This document shows, in pieces, positions 24,290 to 37,504 of a stretch of 64,000 nucleotides of DNA. A program made the position numbers and the translations under genes. Source of the DNA: Chromobotia macracanthus (taxonomy: Eukaryota; Chordata; Actinopteri; Cypriniformes; Botiidae); NCBI GenBank assembly GCA_036877525.1, contig JAZGTH010000058.1:10710501-10774500 (forward strand), in the 5' to 3' direction. Positions within the stretch are counted from its first letter, which is position 1; each line of letters begins with the position of its first letter. The notes under the pieces were generated by a model. That model searched no databases and had not been told where the DNA came from. It worked only from the letters and a program-made list of their open reading frames with translations.

Positions 24290-27200
24290 AATGTGTAACT
24301 TAAATGTCACTATAGATGAAAATGTCTTCCAAATGCATGTACATATAAAGTACATTTGTGAGTATTTATGAAGATGAATGCAGTATGAGAAATAAACTTC
24401 AGAACTTTCATCTTTCAGTTTTTTTCACTTCATTTGTAAGCAACAGAATTAACTGTTTGCTCATCTTTTTATGCCACAACTACTTCATTTTAATGAAGTA
24501 ATTCTTTATATATGATATATTAAGTCATAAACACAGAGCATGAAAGAATAATAGAGAACGAATCACTTCCTGATCAATCACTTCCAATATCAGTTCACAC
24601 TTTGTGATATTTTGTTTCCTAAAGGCATTTTTGTCATTTTCACTTTTGCCCCCGGCTGAAATGTTTACCAATACACCAAATGGGTCATTGGTATTGGTAA
24701 ATGGAAAAACTACACAACAAAAAGGATTTGTTGTGTAGTTATGATGTTGAAACATTGAAACATCAGCATTCTGTGTGGACACATTATACGTGCTGAAAAG
24801 ATAAGCTTTTGAACGGCTACAGGTTATTTAATGCCAGGAGAATAAAAAACTGTTTTACATTTGTGCTTTAAACAGACACTGTAAAAGGGTTTGTTCACAC
24901 TGCATCAACAAACGTCTTTGGTTGTTATGTGTCGTACTTGTTGGTGTTTGTTGGGGAAGTGTGAAAAATGACAGCTAGATTTTCCAACATTGTAAATCCA
25001 ACAGCCAACATAAAACGTAACACAACATTCGAAATGTTGGTGTTTGTGATGGTTGTGTGAATTGTTATAAAATTGTTACTTTAAGCTGCAAAATAAATGT
25101 CCATGACTTCTATTCAGTATATCAGACTAAATATTGACCTGAGTGAAACCTGTTCATTTAGGGACATTATCAGGTTATCTAGTAAAAGCATATCTTATAG
25201 TCTACCAAAGTGACTTAATATTAAAATAAAAAGCACACATCTCTTTTATTTTTCTGTCTTCAGTGATGCAGCAGGTCTTCTATAATGACTGCAGGAGTGA
25301 GGAGTTACTTCTTATCACCCGGTCAAGTGCTACATTCATTTCTGTGGGCATCACTTCACATCTGCTGTGGGCCATGTATCCCCAAACTCAGCCACTGTTA
25401 CTAACCTTCAGAATCAAGTGTGAAAATGACCCCCCTGCCCGAGCTCAGCTTGTATTAACACATCGGCTGAACACTTCTATAAGCTCATGAAGCTGTTTAA
25501 AGAACGGCTTCATTAGCGTCCTTTAACAGCGCATGACAGCAGGGACGTTTTATGAAAAGCTGCAGGACCAGCATTCAACAGGCGGCTTTGCATTTTCATC
25601 AGTTTTCATAGATTTTTTTTGCGTTTTCTACAAAACATATAAAAGCATAAAAAAATGAAATCAAAGCAAGAGGCAGCGAGTTGTAAAACCTGAATCTTCA
25701 TTGGATTACTGTGTTGTATCAAGCATTGTATCAGGCTAAACCTATGGCCCATTTATTATTACGCAACTGCACAGACGAGCAACAGGTGGTATTACCTCAA
25801 AAACACAGAAATGCAAAAAGAATCTCGTGGGTGGCGCACAAGCTGCTATTTTCTGCAGCTCGCAGCCCAGCACCACAAACCTCACTGTACAGCATCAATA
25901 CTGACTCGAGCCATTGTCACGAACCATTCTCACACACTTATTGTACAATTAACCTTACTTTATGTGAAGTGTGAACACGGAGTGTGCCAGAGCTATTGTG
26001 TGAGTCATTCTCATGTATGGGATCAGTCTCATTATACGCAAGAGCCAGTATATAGAGAGAGGAAACACACTGATGTCTCCTGGTGTTGTGTCGACAATCA
26101 AATCAAAATTTAAGTGGGGGCCTCCTGAGAGAGCCGGAGAAAGCCTGAAGAAAGCCAAACATCATACATGCGAGACACACAGAGATCCACAAAGACAGAT
26201 TGGATGAGAAAGAGGAGAAATAAAGTGTGTGTGTGGGGGAGAGATGGATAGAAACAGGGGAGGAAGAAAAGCAAGGGGGAAAGGGGGGTTGAGAAGAAAG
26301 AATAAAAGTAAGAGGGAGAGAGAGGCAGAGAAGGGGGGTTGGTTAGTCGCTGGAGAAAGTTCTTAAGCTTTTTCAATAACAAGCAGATTGAAAGCCACTC
26401 TATTCAGAAACTCTCCGGCTTCTGTTCTCATGTAAATGGAGTCTGTGGCCTTCCCTCCATCCATCATGCTGCCCGATGGTCCAGCCAGGCCTTTACGAGC
26501 TCCCCCCACTTCTGAAATCACCATGCACCACAAACACTGTGGCCACGGAGAGGGGGTGGGGAGGAGAGTCCGGGTGCGAGGGGAGGGACAGAGGCCACCT
26601 ACACTGTGTGAGTGTGTTAAACTGTAACAGGGCTATTGAGGATGGTGCAGTGGCATCAAACAGTGATGAAACAGGAGATATAAAAATAATTATGATAGGT
26701 GGTAAAGAATGATCAAAACGAGTAGTGAATTTTACTATACTGGATTTCATCTTAAAACAATTCAAATAGGTTAATAACAGTTAACTTTATAACCTGCCCT
26801 CCCAACTTGTTGTCAGTGCATTTATTGTTTTCTACTGATCCCAGTTACACTTTAAATCAGACACTTTCTAAGTTTCTGGTTCTTCCACTCTAAGTAAGTC
26901 CGTAACAATTTCGATTATATTTGTTTACTAAAGTTTTCGAGCAGCGAGGTGTGTATTACAATGTCTTACATTTGAAAATTTTCTATCCAAAGTGACACGC
27001 AAATAAACAATATAACCTAAGAAATTTGTCGATAAAAATTAAACTGAACAATAAGAGTGAAGGAAATTCTGACAAAATTTAAAAAGTTATATAAATTCAT
27101 GTAGCTTTCTGATAAATATGGCTTTAATCTTAAATTCTGGGATCTTAATCGTTAAGGTCTTGGTTGGTTAATTGTGCCCAATATTTTTTTTAGGTTGTTC

Positions 27201-27972
27201 AGATTTCAGTATAGTTATTACAATAGGGGCAGCAAAAATAACACAAATAACATTATAAATAGTATAAATAGCATTAAAATGTACAATTAAATTTGCAAGG
27301 TTGGTTATAAGATAAAGGAAACAGTCTGATGCTTTACACTGCAGCTTTATTAATCTTCCCCATCCCGCAAAAAGCAAATACCAAAAAACTTGATGCAGAA
27401 AAAAATAAATACCACAGTGTTGCAATATGAAGTATTTCTTCTCCAACACACATTTTTGTACCACTCGAAATGCTGCCAAAACTCAACCAAGTGAAGACTT
27501 CCCAGTATCTAAATCTCATGTCACTCAAGTGTGATACAGCAAGTACAGTAACTAGCTGAATTTTACAATTCCAGTAGTAACACACTAGTACATAAGATGT
27601 GTTTGAAAGAAATATCAGCTCATGTACAAAGGCATGTAAAGATGAGAAACAGTAACTATAATCAGCTACCCATCCAAAACACTTTAATTCCCAGCTAACA
27701 AAAGTGCCCAGGATGACTATTGGAGAGCAGAGTGACCGAATGCACATCTGTGAGAGTTCTGATCCGAGCTCTGTTTCATCATGTTTATTATAAGAGTCAG
27801 ATGAAGATCACAGATGCACATTCAGCATTTTGGCTTCATAAAAATTCTCTAATTATTACAATTTGGGGAGGATGAAATACCTCATTTGTGACTGTGGAAA
27901 AGATCAGCACTCCTCCACTGTTTATAAGTGCATAAATGAAATAAAGAAGAGATTGTGGGGGTTAAATAAACT
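24290..27972. other. Intergenic, sox19a to eif4a1 pseudogene
   Basis: No gene is recognised in 3.7 kb. The part from about 25260 to 26640 is free of the SINE and MITE families that crowd the rest of the window and is somewhat GC-richer. It includes an octamer-like ATGTAAAT at 26430-26437. It is a candidate for conserved upstream regulatory elements of sox19a. A fragment CCCAGCTAACAAAAGTG at about 27692 is a lone end of the MITE family. Confidence 0.55.
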
Positions 27973-29528
27973 CTAGATCAGGTCAGCCACATTCATGGCC
28001 ATCTCCTCTACAGTGGTGTTGTAGAAGCTCTCGATGTCCCGCAGCATTCGCTTGTCATCCACTGTCACCATAGCCACATCCTTCCTGCCAAAACGACCTC
28101 CTCTTCCAATCCTGAGGTGACGACATCACAGGAGACCAAAACCTCAAATCATACAACTGCCAATAATTCTTCAGCTCCAGCATTGCTTTGAAGATACAGA
28201 GACATATCGACTTGCAGAACCAGCAACACCAGGCCAGCAGTGTCAGGACAGGCATTAGGGCAGAGTAGTCAAGTCACCAACTCAACCACTCACCTCTAAC
28301 TTCTTTGGTCTATAACCCCTGCACTAACTTCCTTCCCAAGACTGCTGACAGGAAACTGGGTGGACAGCCCTGCAGATTCCAGGTTATAGAGCTGGGATGG
28401 GCATATTTTTTCCTGGAGGGCCTGTGTTCTGAGTTTATCTCCAACCCTAATTAAATGCACCTGAACCAGCTAATGAGGATTATTAGAAGGCTACAGGCAG
28501 GTGAGTTTTAGCAGGGTTGGAGCTAAACTCTGCAGGACAGTGGCCCTCCAGGAACAAGTTTGCACATTCCTGTTATAGAACAATGTACCAAACACAGACT
28601 TGTGAATATAATTCTCTCGATTGGTCGGTAGGTTGTAGTTGATCACCAGTGACACCTGCTGGACATCAATATCTCTGGCCTACAGATGAAGAATGAAAAC
28701 CAACTTACTGTCATTTCACCAATATATTCATGTTCTCTTTCAATTATGTTGTGTGTGGTTTGTAAGAGCGTTGGGGAGAATCAAAATGACCCAGCAATAG
28801 TGGAGCACAAACACTTTTCTACTAGATGTTACTGCTCCAAATCACTAAAGGGTGCTAATGAGTCACAAAGTCTAAGTTCAAATATATTTATGGTATGTAT
28901 GTGCTCACCAGCAGATCTGTGGTAATAAGGATGTGACTGGAACCAGAGCAAAAATCCCTCATTATCAAGTCACGATCCTTCTGGTCCATGTCTCCATGCT
29001 AAAAGAAAGACACAAAGGTAAGATATGCCAATGTCTGATGAACAACACCTCAAACTGTATTCCAATTTTTAATTTGTTCATTTATTCCTTGTACTCACAA
29101 AGACCAATTCTCTATGTGACCAGACTGTCAGTGTGCTTTCATACATTAAATATTTTTGCATGAATTACACTTATGAAAATATTTTTGTTGATGGAATTAA
29201 TGTGCTGTTAAATATAATAGAGATACCTGGGCCGCACAGTCATTTGCAATTGTTTAGTTTAGGGCAGGACAAACGTCTGTCAGTTCTTCAGTGTGAGAAA
29301 CAGAATAGTGTCAGACAGGGTGGGAACAGAATTGACTTTGGGTCGGTTCAGCTGTTAACTCCGCAGCGAGTTATTCAGAAACTAAGAGGCTTGCAGATGA
29401 AAGCCTGAATTGTCAGCTTCTGTAAAACAATGGTTTCAGTATGTACCAGAGCTGAGACTGTGAAGTCCCTATCATGCATCTTCTCTGTGAGCCAGTCCAC
29501 TTTCACATCAGTGTCCAGCTTCCATTTC

Positions 29529-29566
<38 letters not shown>

Positions 29567-30978
29567 TTACGTCAACACTAACAACCAGCGATAATAAAAC
29601 AATGACAAAACACTATACAATGACCATTTAACAGCTACTAGTCAAAATTAACATTAAAATCAAATATACAAACTCTTAACTACCCTGCAAAATTCCATCA
29701 TGTAAGGGCATGTGACAGTTTGTTTAATGTTACACAAATAAAGTTCAGGCTGACAGTCATGCTGCTTTCTCAGCACCGTATCTCTTTCTCAATGTTGATG
29801 TAGAACTGACGAATACCCTCATGGGTACCCTCCTCTTTCTTCACCAGAATACGCACTGGCTCACACATAAACTTGATGGTGGCATCCAGCACCTCTGCGG
29901 GCATGGTGGCTGACAGCAGCACCACCTTGTGGCTGGATGACAGATTGACTCAAAGACGTGTTGATGTCCCTTTGCATGACTGCTTATGTTAATAAAACAA
30001 AATAACTTTGACCTCTAGTTCCTTCTCATATACTTTGATGGATTTAAGCATGCAAAACCCACTGAAATTCTACCCACTGAAAGCACAGACAGGAAACCTG
30101 GTCAGTGTTTTGTATCCTAACCCGTGTGCTGGAATTGAGTTTCTGGAAAATCTCAGATCTGGTCCTTAAAACCACGACTCAGCATCTCATCAGCTTCATC
30201 CAGCACAAACATCTTAATGTACTTGGAAGCTAGAAAAGAAAGTCCATCACAAAGCATCACAAATGTCCAACACACACTCTTAGATCGCCAACAGTACTCA
30301 CAGAGCGATTAAGCATGTCATAGACATAGGCCTGGGGTTCCTACTACAATATGCGGTGCCTCAGCCTGCAGCTTCTGGACCTCGTTGTGTATTTTGGTGC
30401 CCCTGATACAGGCATGGCATGTCACACCCATGTAGTCTCCAAGGGCCAGAACCATCTGGATCAGATCTGGATCTACATTGACAGAGAAAAGTTTAAAATC
30501 CATAAGTTAATGGATGAATGATTAACTAAAAAAGCAAGTTAGGCTAAGAGCACAGCCTAGACTTTTTCTTCGGCTATACTGTTTCACTCTGAGCTTGCAC
30601 TGAGCAAATGTGCCTGAATTGTCCATCACATACAACAATCTTTTAAAAGCCAGCTATAGAGCCTGCCCGCCAAAATCTGTTTATTATGATTGCTAGTTTA
30701 ACATGTTTGCAGACAGCCAACTCATTTTTGTACGATTTTTCCTCTGATAAAATGTCTGAAAATTTGAGACACAGACCTGCAGTTTAACTACTCCTACAAT
30801 AACCTCAAATCAAAAACGGAAGCCCAGATCAAAATTAACGCTAGAGATATCGGGATCACGGGAGCCCGGACAAGCGCCTGAGTTTCTCTCAGCTCTACGT
30901 CTAACTGCTGCAGGATGGAGATGACAAAGGTGGCAGTCTTGCCGGTGCCCGACTGAGCCTGTGCAATGACATCGTATC
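27973..30978 (-). pseudogene. eif4a1: eif4a1 pseudogene, frameshifted and 5'-truncated
   Basis: Eight exon remnants in gene order encode DEAD-box helicase blocks of eIF4A1: AQSGTGKT (30880-30978), GDYMG...VGTPG (30300-30480), FVLDEADEMLSRGF (30140-30235), LLSATMP...GIRQFYIN (29770-29935), VDWLTEKMH (29447-29527), HGDMDQKDRD (28909-28998), ARDIDVQQVSLVINY (28600-28679) and GRGGRFGRK to NVADLI (27973-28111). A functional eIF4A unwinds mRNA 5' leaders within eIF4F. Here the frame is broken: after GTPG one extra base gives a stop; after FKDQI two bases are missing and TGA follows at 30153-30155; about 21 residues (the LYETLTITQAVIF region) are gone between WKLDT and VDWL; and the first exons are absent up to senp3. 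Introns persist, so it is a decayed gene copy rather than a retrocopy. Confidence 0.85.
29530..29563. repeat. (CA)n microsatellite in a pseudogene intron
   Basis: About 17 CA repeats directly abut the acceptor of the VDWLTEKMH exon remnant. Expansion here may have accompanied the loss of the upstream part of that exon. Confidence 0.85.
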
Positions 30979-31840
30979 CTGGTGTGAACAGAGACAACAG
31001 TGGATGAAATGATGTTCTCTTATAAAAGGTACGGCAGGCACTTTAACAGAGGCTAACAGCAGCAATCTATCGATGAAAGCATAAGATCCCGCTCCTCTAT
31101 CAGAGTAATCTACAAAGCCATGCCCCCTTCAATTGTGCATGGTGGTATGCAAAAACATGTCTGACAGGCAAGTAGGACATCCTATCATTGCATTCGGACC
31201 AAACGCAATGATTGGATGAGTGTTTCATGGTCCTGCGCCTTCCACAGGAAGGAACCAAGAAGGTACAGAGATACAAGTCACAATTAATCACACACAATGT
31301 TGATCATTTTGCATTAGTATATCACTTCATGGGTGATATACCATGAGATGTTCAGGTAGATGTGCAACATGTTTTTTAAGTGAACTTAAAAGTACTCATG
31401 TCTTCATTTCCCGTTTATGATCATAAGTTATGGTTTGATTATATACGTAGCGCCCCTTAATCCATTGTGACGAGTTATAGTTTTGTTTTCAGTTTTCTTA
31501 GTATTTTGAATTAGATTTTAATTTTGTGTTTTCATGTTAATTTTAGTTACATTTTTAACAATATCTCATGCTTCTGTAACTCTGCTGTTTAATATAATAT
31601 CGCTGTGTACGTTCATTTTTATTTCAGCTTTAGTGCTTCAGCTCAGACTGCAGTTTACTGCTAGGGCAACATTTTCATTTAAGTTTTGTTTTGCAGATAA
31701 GAATTATGCCTATATTTTATTTGCTTTCAGTTAACAGAAATGTTTTGATCATTTACTTAAACTATGATAACCTTGATTGTGACAGAACAGGTCAGACTCT
31801 TCAACATTGATCAATTTAAGAATGGAAGGCGTTTTTTTTT
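30979..31840. other. Spacer between eif4a1 pseudogene and senp3
   Basis: No N-terminal eif4a1 exons can be found here. The stretch includes a dispersed repeat (31080-31262) shared with 41.15 kb and 8.8 kb. The remainder is AT-rich and unremarkable. Confidence 0.6.
31080..31262 (+). repeat. Dispersed repeat, ATAAGATCCCGC family, copy 1
   Basis: ATAAGATCCCGCTCCTCT, then CAAAGCCATGCCCCCTTCAA, GTGGTATGCAAAAACAT and CATGGTCCTGCGCCTTCCAC match the copy at 41148-41300 block by block. A reverse copy lies at 8795-8925. The element class is unknown. Confidence 0.65.
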
Positions 31841-32327
31841 TTTTTGTTTTATTAGTACATCTTACAACAACGTACGTATCTCAAAAGATATAAACAGTTT
31901 AATTTACAGCTGCTCTTTTTTCTCTCCATAGTTTTCCATTTAAATCACACAGTTTCCTAACAACAGACAAAAGATACTGAACGAACATCATATAGTGTCC
32001 TCATATAGTGTTGTGCTCCATATTTACTCAGTATATGTCAGTATATCGCATTACATTTTTAAAATGTCTGCAAATCTCTGCTCCTCAATGCCGTCACCTT
32101 GTAGCATACAATTAACATCAGAAACATAATAAAAAATATACTTGCCCACAAAACAGTAGCACCTAAGAAAAAGTTCACTGTATTTATTTCTGCCTCTAAT
32201 TTCTAGAAAAGACCTTCAGTTTTGTTTTGACGTGAACAATCATCGAAGTTGAAGACAGTGCGGGCGGTGGCTCGTCTAAACGCTGGACATGGAGCTCATG
32301 TAGATGCAGGACGTCTCTTGTACAGTC
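31841..32327 (-). other. 3'UTR of senp3
   Basis: From the stop at 32328-32330 to a minus-strand AATAAA near 31847. Confidence 0.6.
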
Positions 32328-35300
32328 TCACAGAGACAGTTTACAGTGACACAGTTCTTTGTACATTTGTCTCCGTAGCTTTGGCATATCTTGCTGACCA
32401 AAGCTGAAAGGTTGTTCCAGGGCCAGGCACTTACAGTACTGGAGTGTAACAAGAAAAGGGAATACATGAGTAGGAGAAACCAAGAAGGATTGTTTTACAT
32501 TTCCAACCGCAGAGGATTTACACAGGCGTTAAATACACAATAACAGAGCAGTTGATTAAAGGGGAAATATTAAAATGATTTATCATTTACTCACCCTCTT
32601 GTCATTCCAAATCTTTTTTTTGCTTTTGTGGAACATAAAAGAAAATTTATGAAATGTCTCAGTGGTTTTGTGTCCATACAGTGTAAGTCAATGGGTGTCA
32701 GTGTTGTTTGGTTACCAACGTACTTCAAAATATCTTCTTTTGTGTTCCTCAGAAGCAAGAAAGTCATACAGGTTTGGAATGACAAGAAGGTGAGTAAATG
32801 AATTGGGTGAACTATCCCTTTAACAGAGGGGGAAAAGCTTACCTGAAGGACAAAAGCTCCACAATCGCTGTCATTGTTCTGCCTTGCCACATTCTACAAC
32901 ATTCCAGAGACAAAATGATCAACAACACACAGAATAAAATGGTTCAGGTTTCTCCACTTTTTTATCTCTCTCTTACACACACACCTATTAGTGAGGACCT
33001 CTCACAGCATGGTTTCCATGCCAAGTTAAAGATATTCACTACACCCTACCCCACACACAAACATTTACATTTTAAATTTACATTTAGCAGATGCTTTTAT
33101 CCAAAGTGACTAACAAAGACAAAGAGAGACAGGGCATTTAACATTTTGCCCTAAAGAACAAGCCTCGTCTACAAAACTGCATTTACAAGTAGGTTACATA
33201 TACAACGTTAAACAAGGTTAAGCATCGCAGCATTAGGGACTAGTCAAATGCAGTCAGGCTTCTCCTGTTATTTTAAAGAACCACTTCAAAATAACATTCA
33301 AGTTTTACTGTGTTTTTGAAATAACAAAAAACAAGTATAGCTAAACCTATAGACAAAACACATACAGGTCAAATTCACCTTTCACCCTACCATTTTGAAA
33401 AATCCTTTCCACCCTGTGTAAAACTCTTTCTGTTCTCTCTTGATTGCTTCTGCTTGCAGGTATTTGGCAATGTGCTGCAGAGAAAGAGAACCGTACAGTT
33501 GTAACTCAAGGTGACAAGCTGAGACACGGCCATAGAAGAAAATCACAGATGTTTCCCCACATACTTTGGGGCAACGGCGGTTAAGAGTCCTCTGGGAATC
33601 GAAGTACGTGATGCTACGCTGAGGTACATTAACACACACTAGTGACCAGTGCACCTCCAGATGAATGGGGATCAACAAGTGCTTCTTCTGAAAAATATCA
33701 ACCTGAAGAGGAGAATCAACAGGAAAATAAAACATACAGTTACACATATTTCCACTGTACATCATTACATCAACACAGTCATTTACTCTAGTATGCATTG
33801 CAACAAAGTCGATCAAATTAAGAGGTACAGATGAGATCTACAGATCTGCCCATCTTTACATTTCTAAAAAATGCGAGCATCTTTCATTAAGATTTATTAA
33901 CAAGCAATAAATATTTTAGATGACTAGTCACAATTTTGTTTTTTTAATCACATACACAAAATATTGAATTAATTTTTTTGAATGAACATTTTAATGACAT
34001 TTTTGACAAATGTCAAATTGACAAATGAATATTTCATACAGTCTCTTAATTAATAAGCTCGTATAAATGGTGCGCATAATAATTATAAAAGAAATGCTGT
34101 TAAAATAGTTTTAGATCAACAGCATGTTGTTTTAACGTTACAAAAGCATTTCATGTCAACTTAATATGGTATTAATACAACATCTATGGGGCAGAAATCA
34201 ACATTATAATACTGACATTTTTCGTCCATCGTTTCACCCCATCGTAACCTTTCGTTCGAAGTTTGTCATAAAAGAAGCTGTTAAAAAAGTGGACCTGCGA
34301 GTCGCAAAACAAATGAGACACAGTGAGACCAAGAGAGACAACAGGAGCCAAACATCTTTCTGTATAATAACTCCCCTGTTAATTATTTAGTCCCATACTG
34401 CATTTATATAATCATTCAACTGAGCTCATAATGGTTTTGTCATGTTAAACCCCACTGTTATGTTCTTATGTGTTAGTGTGTGCGTGTGCCAACATGTCTA
34501 CCTTTTCAGGGGCAGCGTCCATGACCAAATCCCCATACATGTTCATGACCTGTGTGACACGGGGAGTTGATTTAAGAACAGATTTAAGAGAGGGTTAACT
34601 ATAGCACAATCTCAATACAACAGCCCCATTCATCAAATACAAGACTGATAACTATGGATAGATCCACACAATTGTTAAAGTAAAGCCTTATTTGTATAGT
34701 CTTCTGAAACAGTTTACAGAAAACACAAATGTCCTGTCACATACACACAATAAAATATACAGTAAAATTAAAACACAAAGTAGATTAAGAAAATTGGATA
34801 AATAAAACTAAGACGCAAATACATTTTTTGAGAAAGTTTGTTGAGTGTTCCTATAGATCAAATTGTAGAGCACAATGCTAGCAACACCAGGGTTGCGGCT
34901 TCGATTACCAGGGAATGTATGATAATTTGTAATAGCTTGAATGCACTGTAAATCTCTGAATAAAAGTGTCTGTCAAATGTATAAATGTAAACGTAATAAG
35001 ACAATTTCTAGATGTGGTTACTGATCCACAGTTGGTGATTATAGCATCTACGATTAAGGTGGCCGACTTCCTGATTCGCGTTTAGTGAGGTGAAGTGTGG
35101 TTAGTAATGAATTTGCAAAGGTATCCAGCTGAATGTGGGGGGAAAAACTATCAGTTACATTTATAAACCGATTACTTTAGAATCACTAATTGGTCTTAAT
35201 ATACATCTTGTAATGAACAACGAAACTTACAATAATACCACATATGTCAGGATACATATAACATATCAGGATTTTCCTGTTTTCTGTGTTTTTACATTTG

Positions 35301-37504
35301 TTATACATAAAGCTGTTTGAAACAATGCAACAAGCTTTTCTTCTTAAATCTTATTTTAATCTTAAAATTTTAATCTTAAAATTTTAATCTTAAAAAATGT
35401 AAATTGAAAAGAAACACAACTGATAATAAAAGCAGCTATGCAGTGACTCACCTGATCATTGAGCCAGTTCTGGCCATACAGTGTGCTCAGATCATCCATG
35501 GTTAGAACGTGACGTTTGTAATTGACACGGAAACCTCGCATCACTGAGCTGCCCGACATGCGCTGGTACGACTGCATTAAATGTTGCACCATCACTTTCC
35601 TGTAAATCATCATAAATTAGAAAGAGGGCAAAAGTGAAGCAAAAAGTCTTTATAAAAATCCTGTAGATCAACTGGTAGTGCACTGTGTTAGCAGCGCAAG
35701 GTTGTGGGATCGATTCTCAGGGAACACACAAACTGATCAAAAATGCACTGTAAGTTGCTTAAATGCATTCATGTAATTATAAATATCAAACATTTTTTGT
35801 GAGTGGCTTGAGTAAGAGCTTACCTGTGAAGACTTGAGAAGCTCTCGTTGAAGATGTCCTGAAGTTTCTCCACCACCTCATCCACATGTATGGGAATCAA
35901 ACTGCCGTACTGCTGAAGGAACTCGTCGAGAATACCTGAGGAAGAGAAGGCAAGTGAGAGGAAGAGCAAGAGGTGGTGATGACATCAGTGTAGTATGACA
36001 ATGCCATACTACATGACATGCAGTAGAAGATCAAACGAGACCCAAGTATGGAAGATAACTGAAGAATTATAATGAACCTTGTACACAGGAGATGTGTTCA
36101 CTGCTGAGCTGATTCTGTACAGAAGATTTTTCCCGTTGAGACTGAACATTGGTGGGTGAGGTCCGTCCCTCCCTGTCCCCCATGTTTGCACCGTAGATAC
36201 CATCCCTTCCTTTCGAAACTGCATTTGTAAAAGAGTCTAAGAAATCAAACGGGTCATCAGAGGTAAAAAGAAAAAGAGAACAAATGTTTTGCACTGAAAC
36301 GAAAGTACCTTGACAATCATTTTCCTTTATTTAAAGCTGCACTCTTGCTGCAATCAACAAACTAGCCACTTTTCTTTTCAGGCGCTTTAATCTTTCAGCC
36401 TTTGTAATTTTGTTATTTTGAAGCCATTTACTGCATCCCAGCTTTGCTACCACAGAGGCTGTAACAACACTAATCTTCTCTTGTCCAGCACAAAAGGCAA
36501 AATCTTATGAAACGTTTCTATATATGTGCCACCTTGTGTTAGCGAATAAATTACATCAAGCAGACACTGATGGTAAAGAGAAAGGTTCATATGAAACATA
36601 AAATACAGTAGGAGGAAGTTTGTGATATTTTTATGTTTCTCATTAAAATAATGAGAATAATAGTTTCTCATTAAAATAATGAGAAACTATTATTATTAAT
36701 GTTAATAATAAATTCTGTAAAGCAGCTTTGAAATTACATGTATTGTGAAAAGCGCTGTACATAAATGTGAATTGAATATTTCCCCTAATTACATAATCAG
36801 AGTCCATGTTATTCTGATGTTCAGTCATACTCACTTCCTGTATCTTCTGCTGTCCCAAAACGTCCTTCAGGGTCTCCATTAAACAATGAACTGCCAGGCT
36901 GTCTCTGGTGAAGCTGACTGTCAGAGTGTAGGAGTCTGTGACATCTGCGTACCCTCCTGTATCCCATAGTTCCTGCCCATTTGGCCCGTTGGCGCCAAGT
37001 TCTCCATTGCTGGGCCAGACGGTAGCGAATGCTCGGGCACTTCAGGCCCCGATACCGCAAGCGGGATAGCCTCCTGCCTTTATGCAGACTGGGCCCAGTT
37101 TCTGTCAGGCAGTGGATAAAGTCACCTGTAACACTGACATCCATTTCCACAGGCCGTGGATGTTCTAGCAAGCCCCAGTCCTCGTCACCTTTATCATTCC
37201 ACTGGAAGTCACCCACAGCTTTCTTGTCCACCTGGTCTTCTTCACTCTCTATCTCCACATTTTCTTCCTCTTCTTTGTCATCCTCCTCCTCAGGGACAGT
37301 ACAATCTGCTCCCCACATGCTAACGTCTTCCTCTCTGCGACCCAGTTTGAAGTGGGCGGGGCTGGGGGCGTGTTGGGCCATAGCTGGATTCATGAAATGG
37401 CCGCCTCCGATGGCACCCCCACCCCCGGTGCCTTCCTGCCCTGCGGTCAGTGTCAACTCATTGGACCAGTGTGTTTGAGCCAGGCTGCTGCCACTGTCTC
37501 TCAT
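32328..37504 (-). CDS. senp3: SUMO-specific protease SENP3
   Basis: Ten coding exons all join in phase: 36835-37504, 36078-36236, 35824-35935, 35452-35599, 34502-34549, 34217-34294, 33565-33702, 33391-33474, 32843-32893, 32328-32438. They give 532 residues (human about 574). The N-terminal half is low-complexity, with an acidic tract near residues 71-95 and a basic Arg-rich stretch near 160-190, as in SENP3/SENP5. The C-terminal ULP1-type cysteine protease domain starts near GFRVNYKRHVLTMDDL and LYGQNWLNDQ. The catalytic triad is visible: His423 in LEVHWSL, Asp440 in ITYFDSQ and Cys490 in NDSDCGAF. SENP3 removes SUMO-2/3 from nucleolar proteins and is needed for ribosome maturation. Its place next to eif4a1 matches human SENP3-EIF4A1. 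No damage is seen. Confidence 0.93.
32570..32825 (-). mobile_element. Palindromic MITE, AGTTCACCC family (in senp3 last intron)
   Basis: It has ATTTACTCACCCTCTTGTC at one end and GACAAGAAGGTGAGTAAATG, then GGGTGAACTATCCCTTTAA, at the other. The interior TTTTGTGTCCATACA and GTTGTTTGGTTACCAA are shared with 40.40-40.72 kb. Such elements are common in cyprinid DNA. Confidence 0.8.
33065..33240. mobile_element. SINE-tail-like fragment
   Basis: TTTAGCAGATGCTTTTATCC followed by AAAGTGACTAACAAAG is the inverted tail seen in several fish SINEs. No tRNA head is visible, and an unrelated body follows. Confidence 0.5.
34848..34995 (+). mobile_element. tRNA-Ala-type SINE in senp3 intron 4
   Basis: GTTCCTATAGATCAAATTG, GCTAGCAACACC and CTTCGATTACCAGGGAA are followed by GAATGCACTGTAAATC and ATAAAAGTGTCTGTCAAATG. 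It is a diverged but complete head-and-tail copy. Confidence 0.75.
35650..35790 (+). mobile_element. tRNA-Ala-type SINE in senp3 intron 3
   Basis: GATCAACTGGTAGTGCACTG, GTTAGCAGCGCAAGG and GGGATCGATTCTCAGGGAAC are followed by AATGCACTGTAAGTTGCTTA. It is close to the 9.5 kb copy. Confidence 0.78.

Noticed and set aside
27334..27747. 137-residue minus-strand frame, hydrophobic
   Set aside because: It lies downstream of the eif4a1 relic, has no family resemblance and no splice partners, and its AT-rich codons explain the hydrophobic look.
37029..37478. 149-residue plus-strand frame
   Set aside because: Antisense to the first coding exon of senp3.
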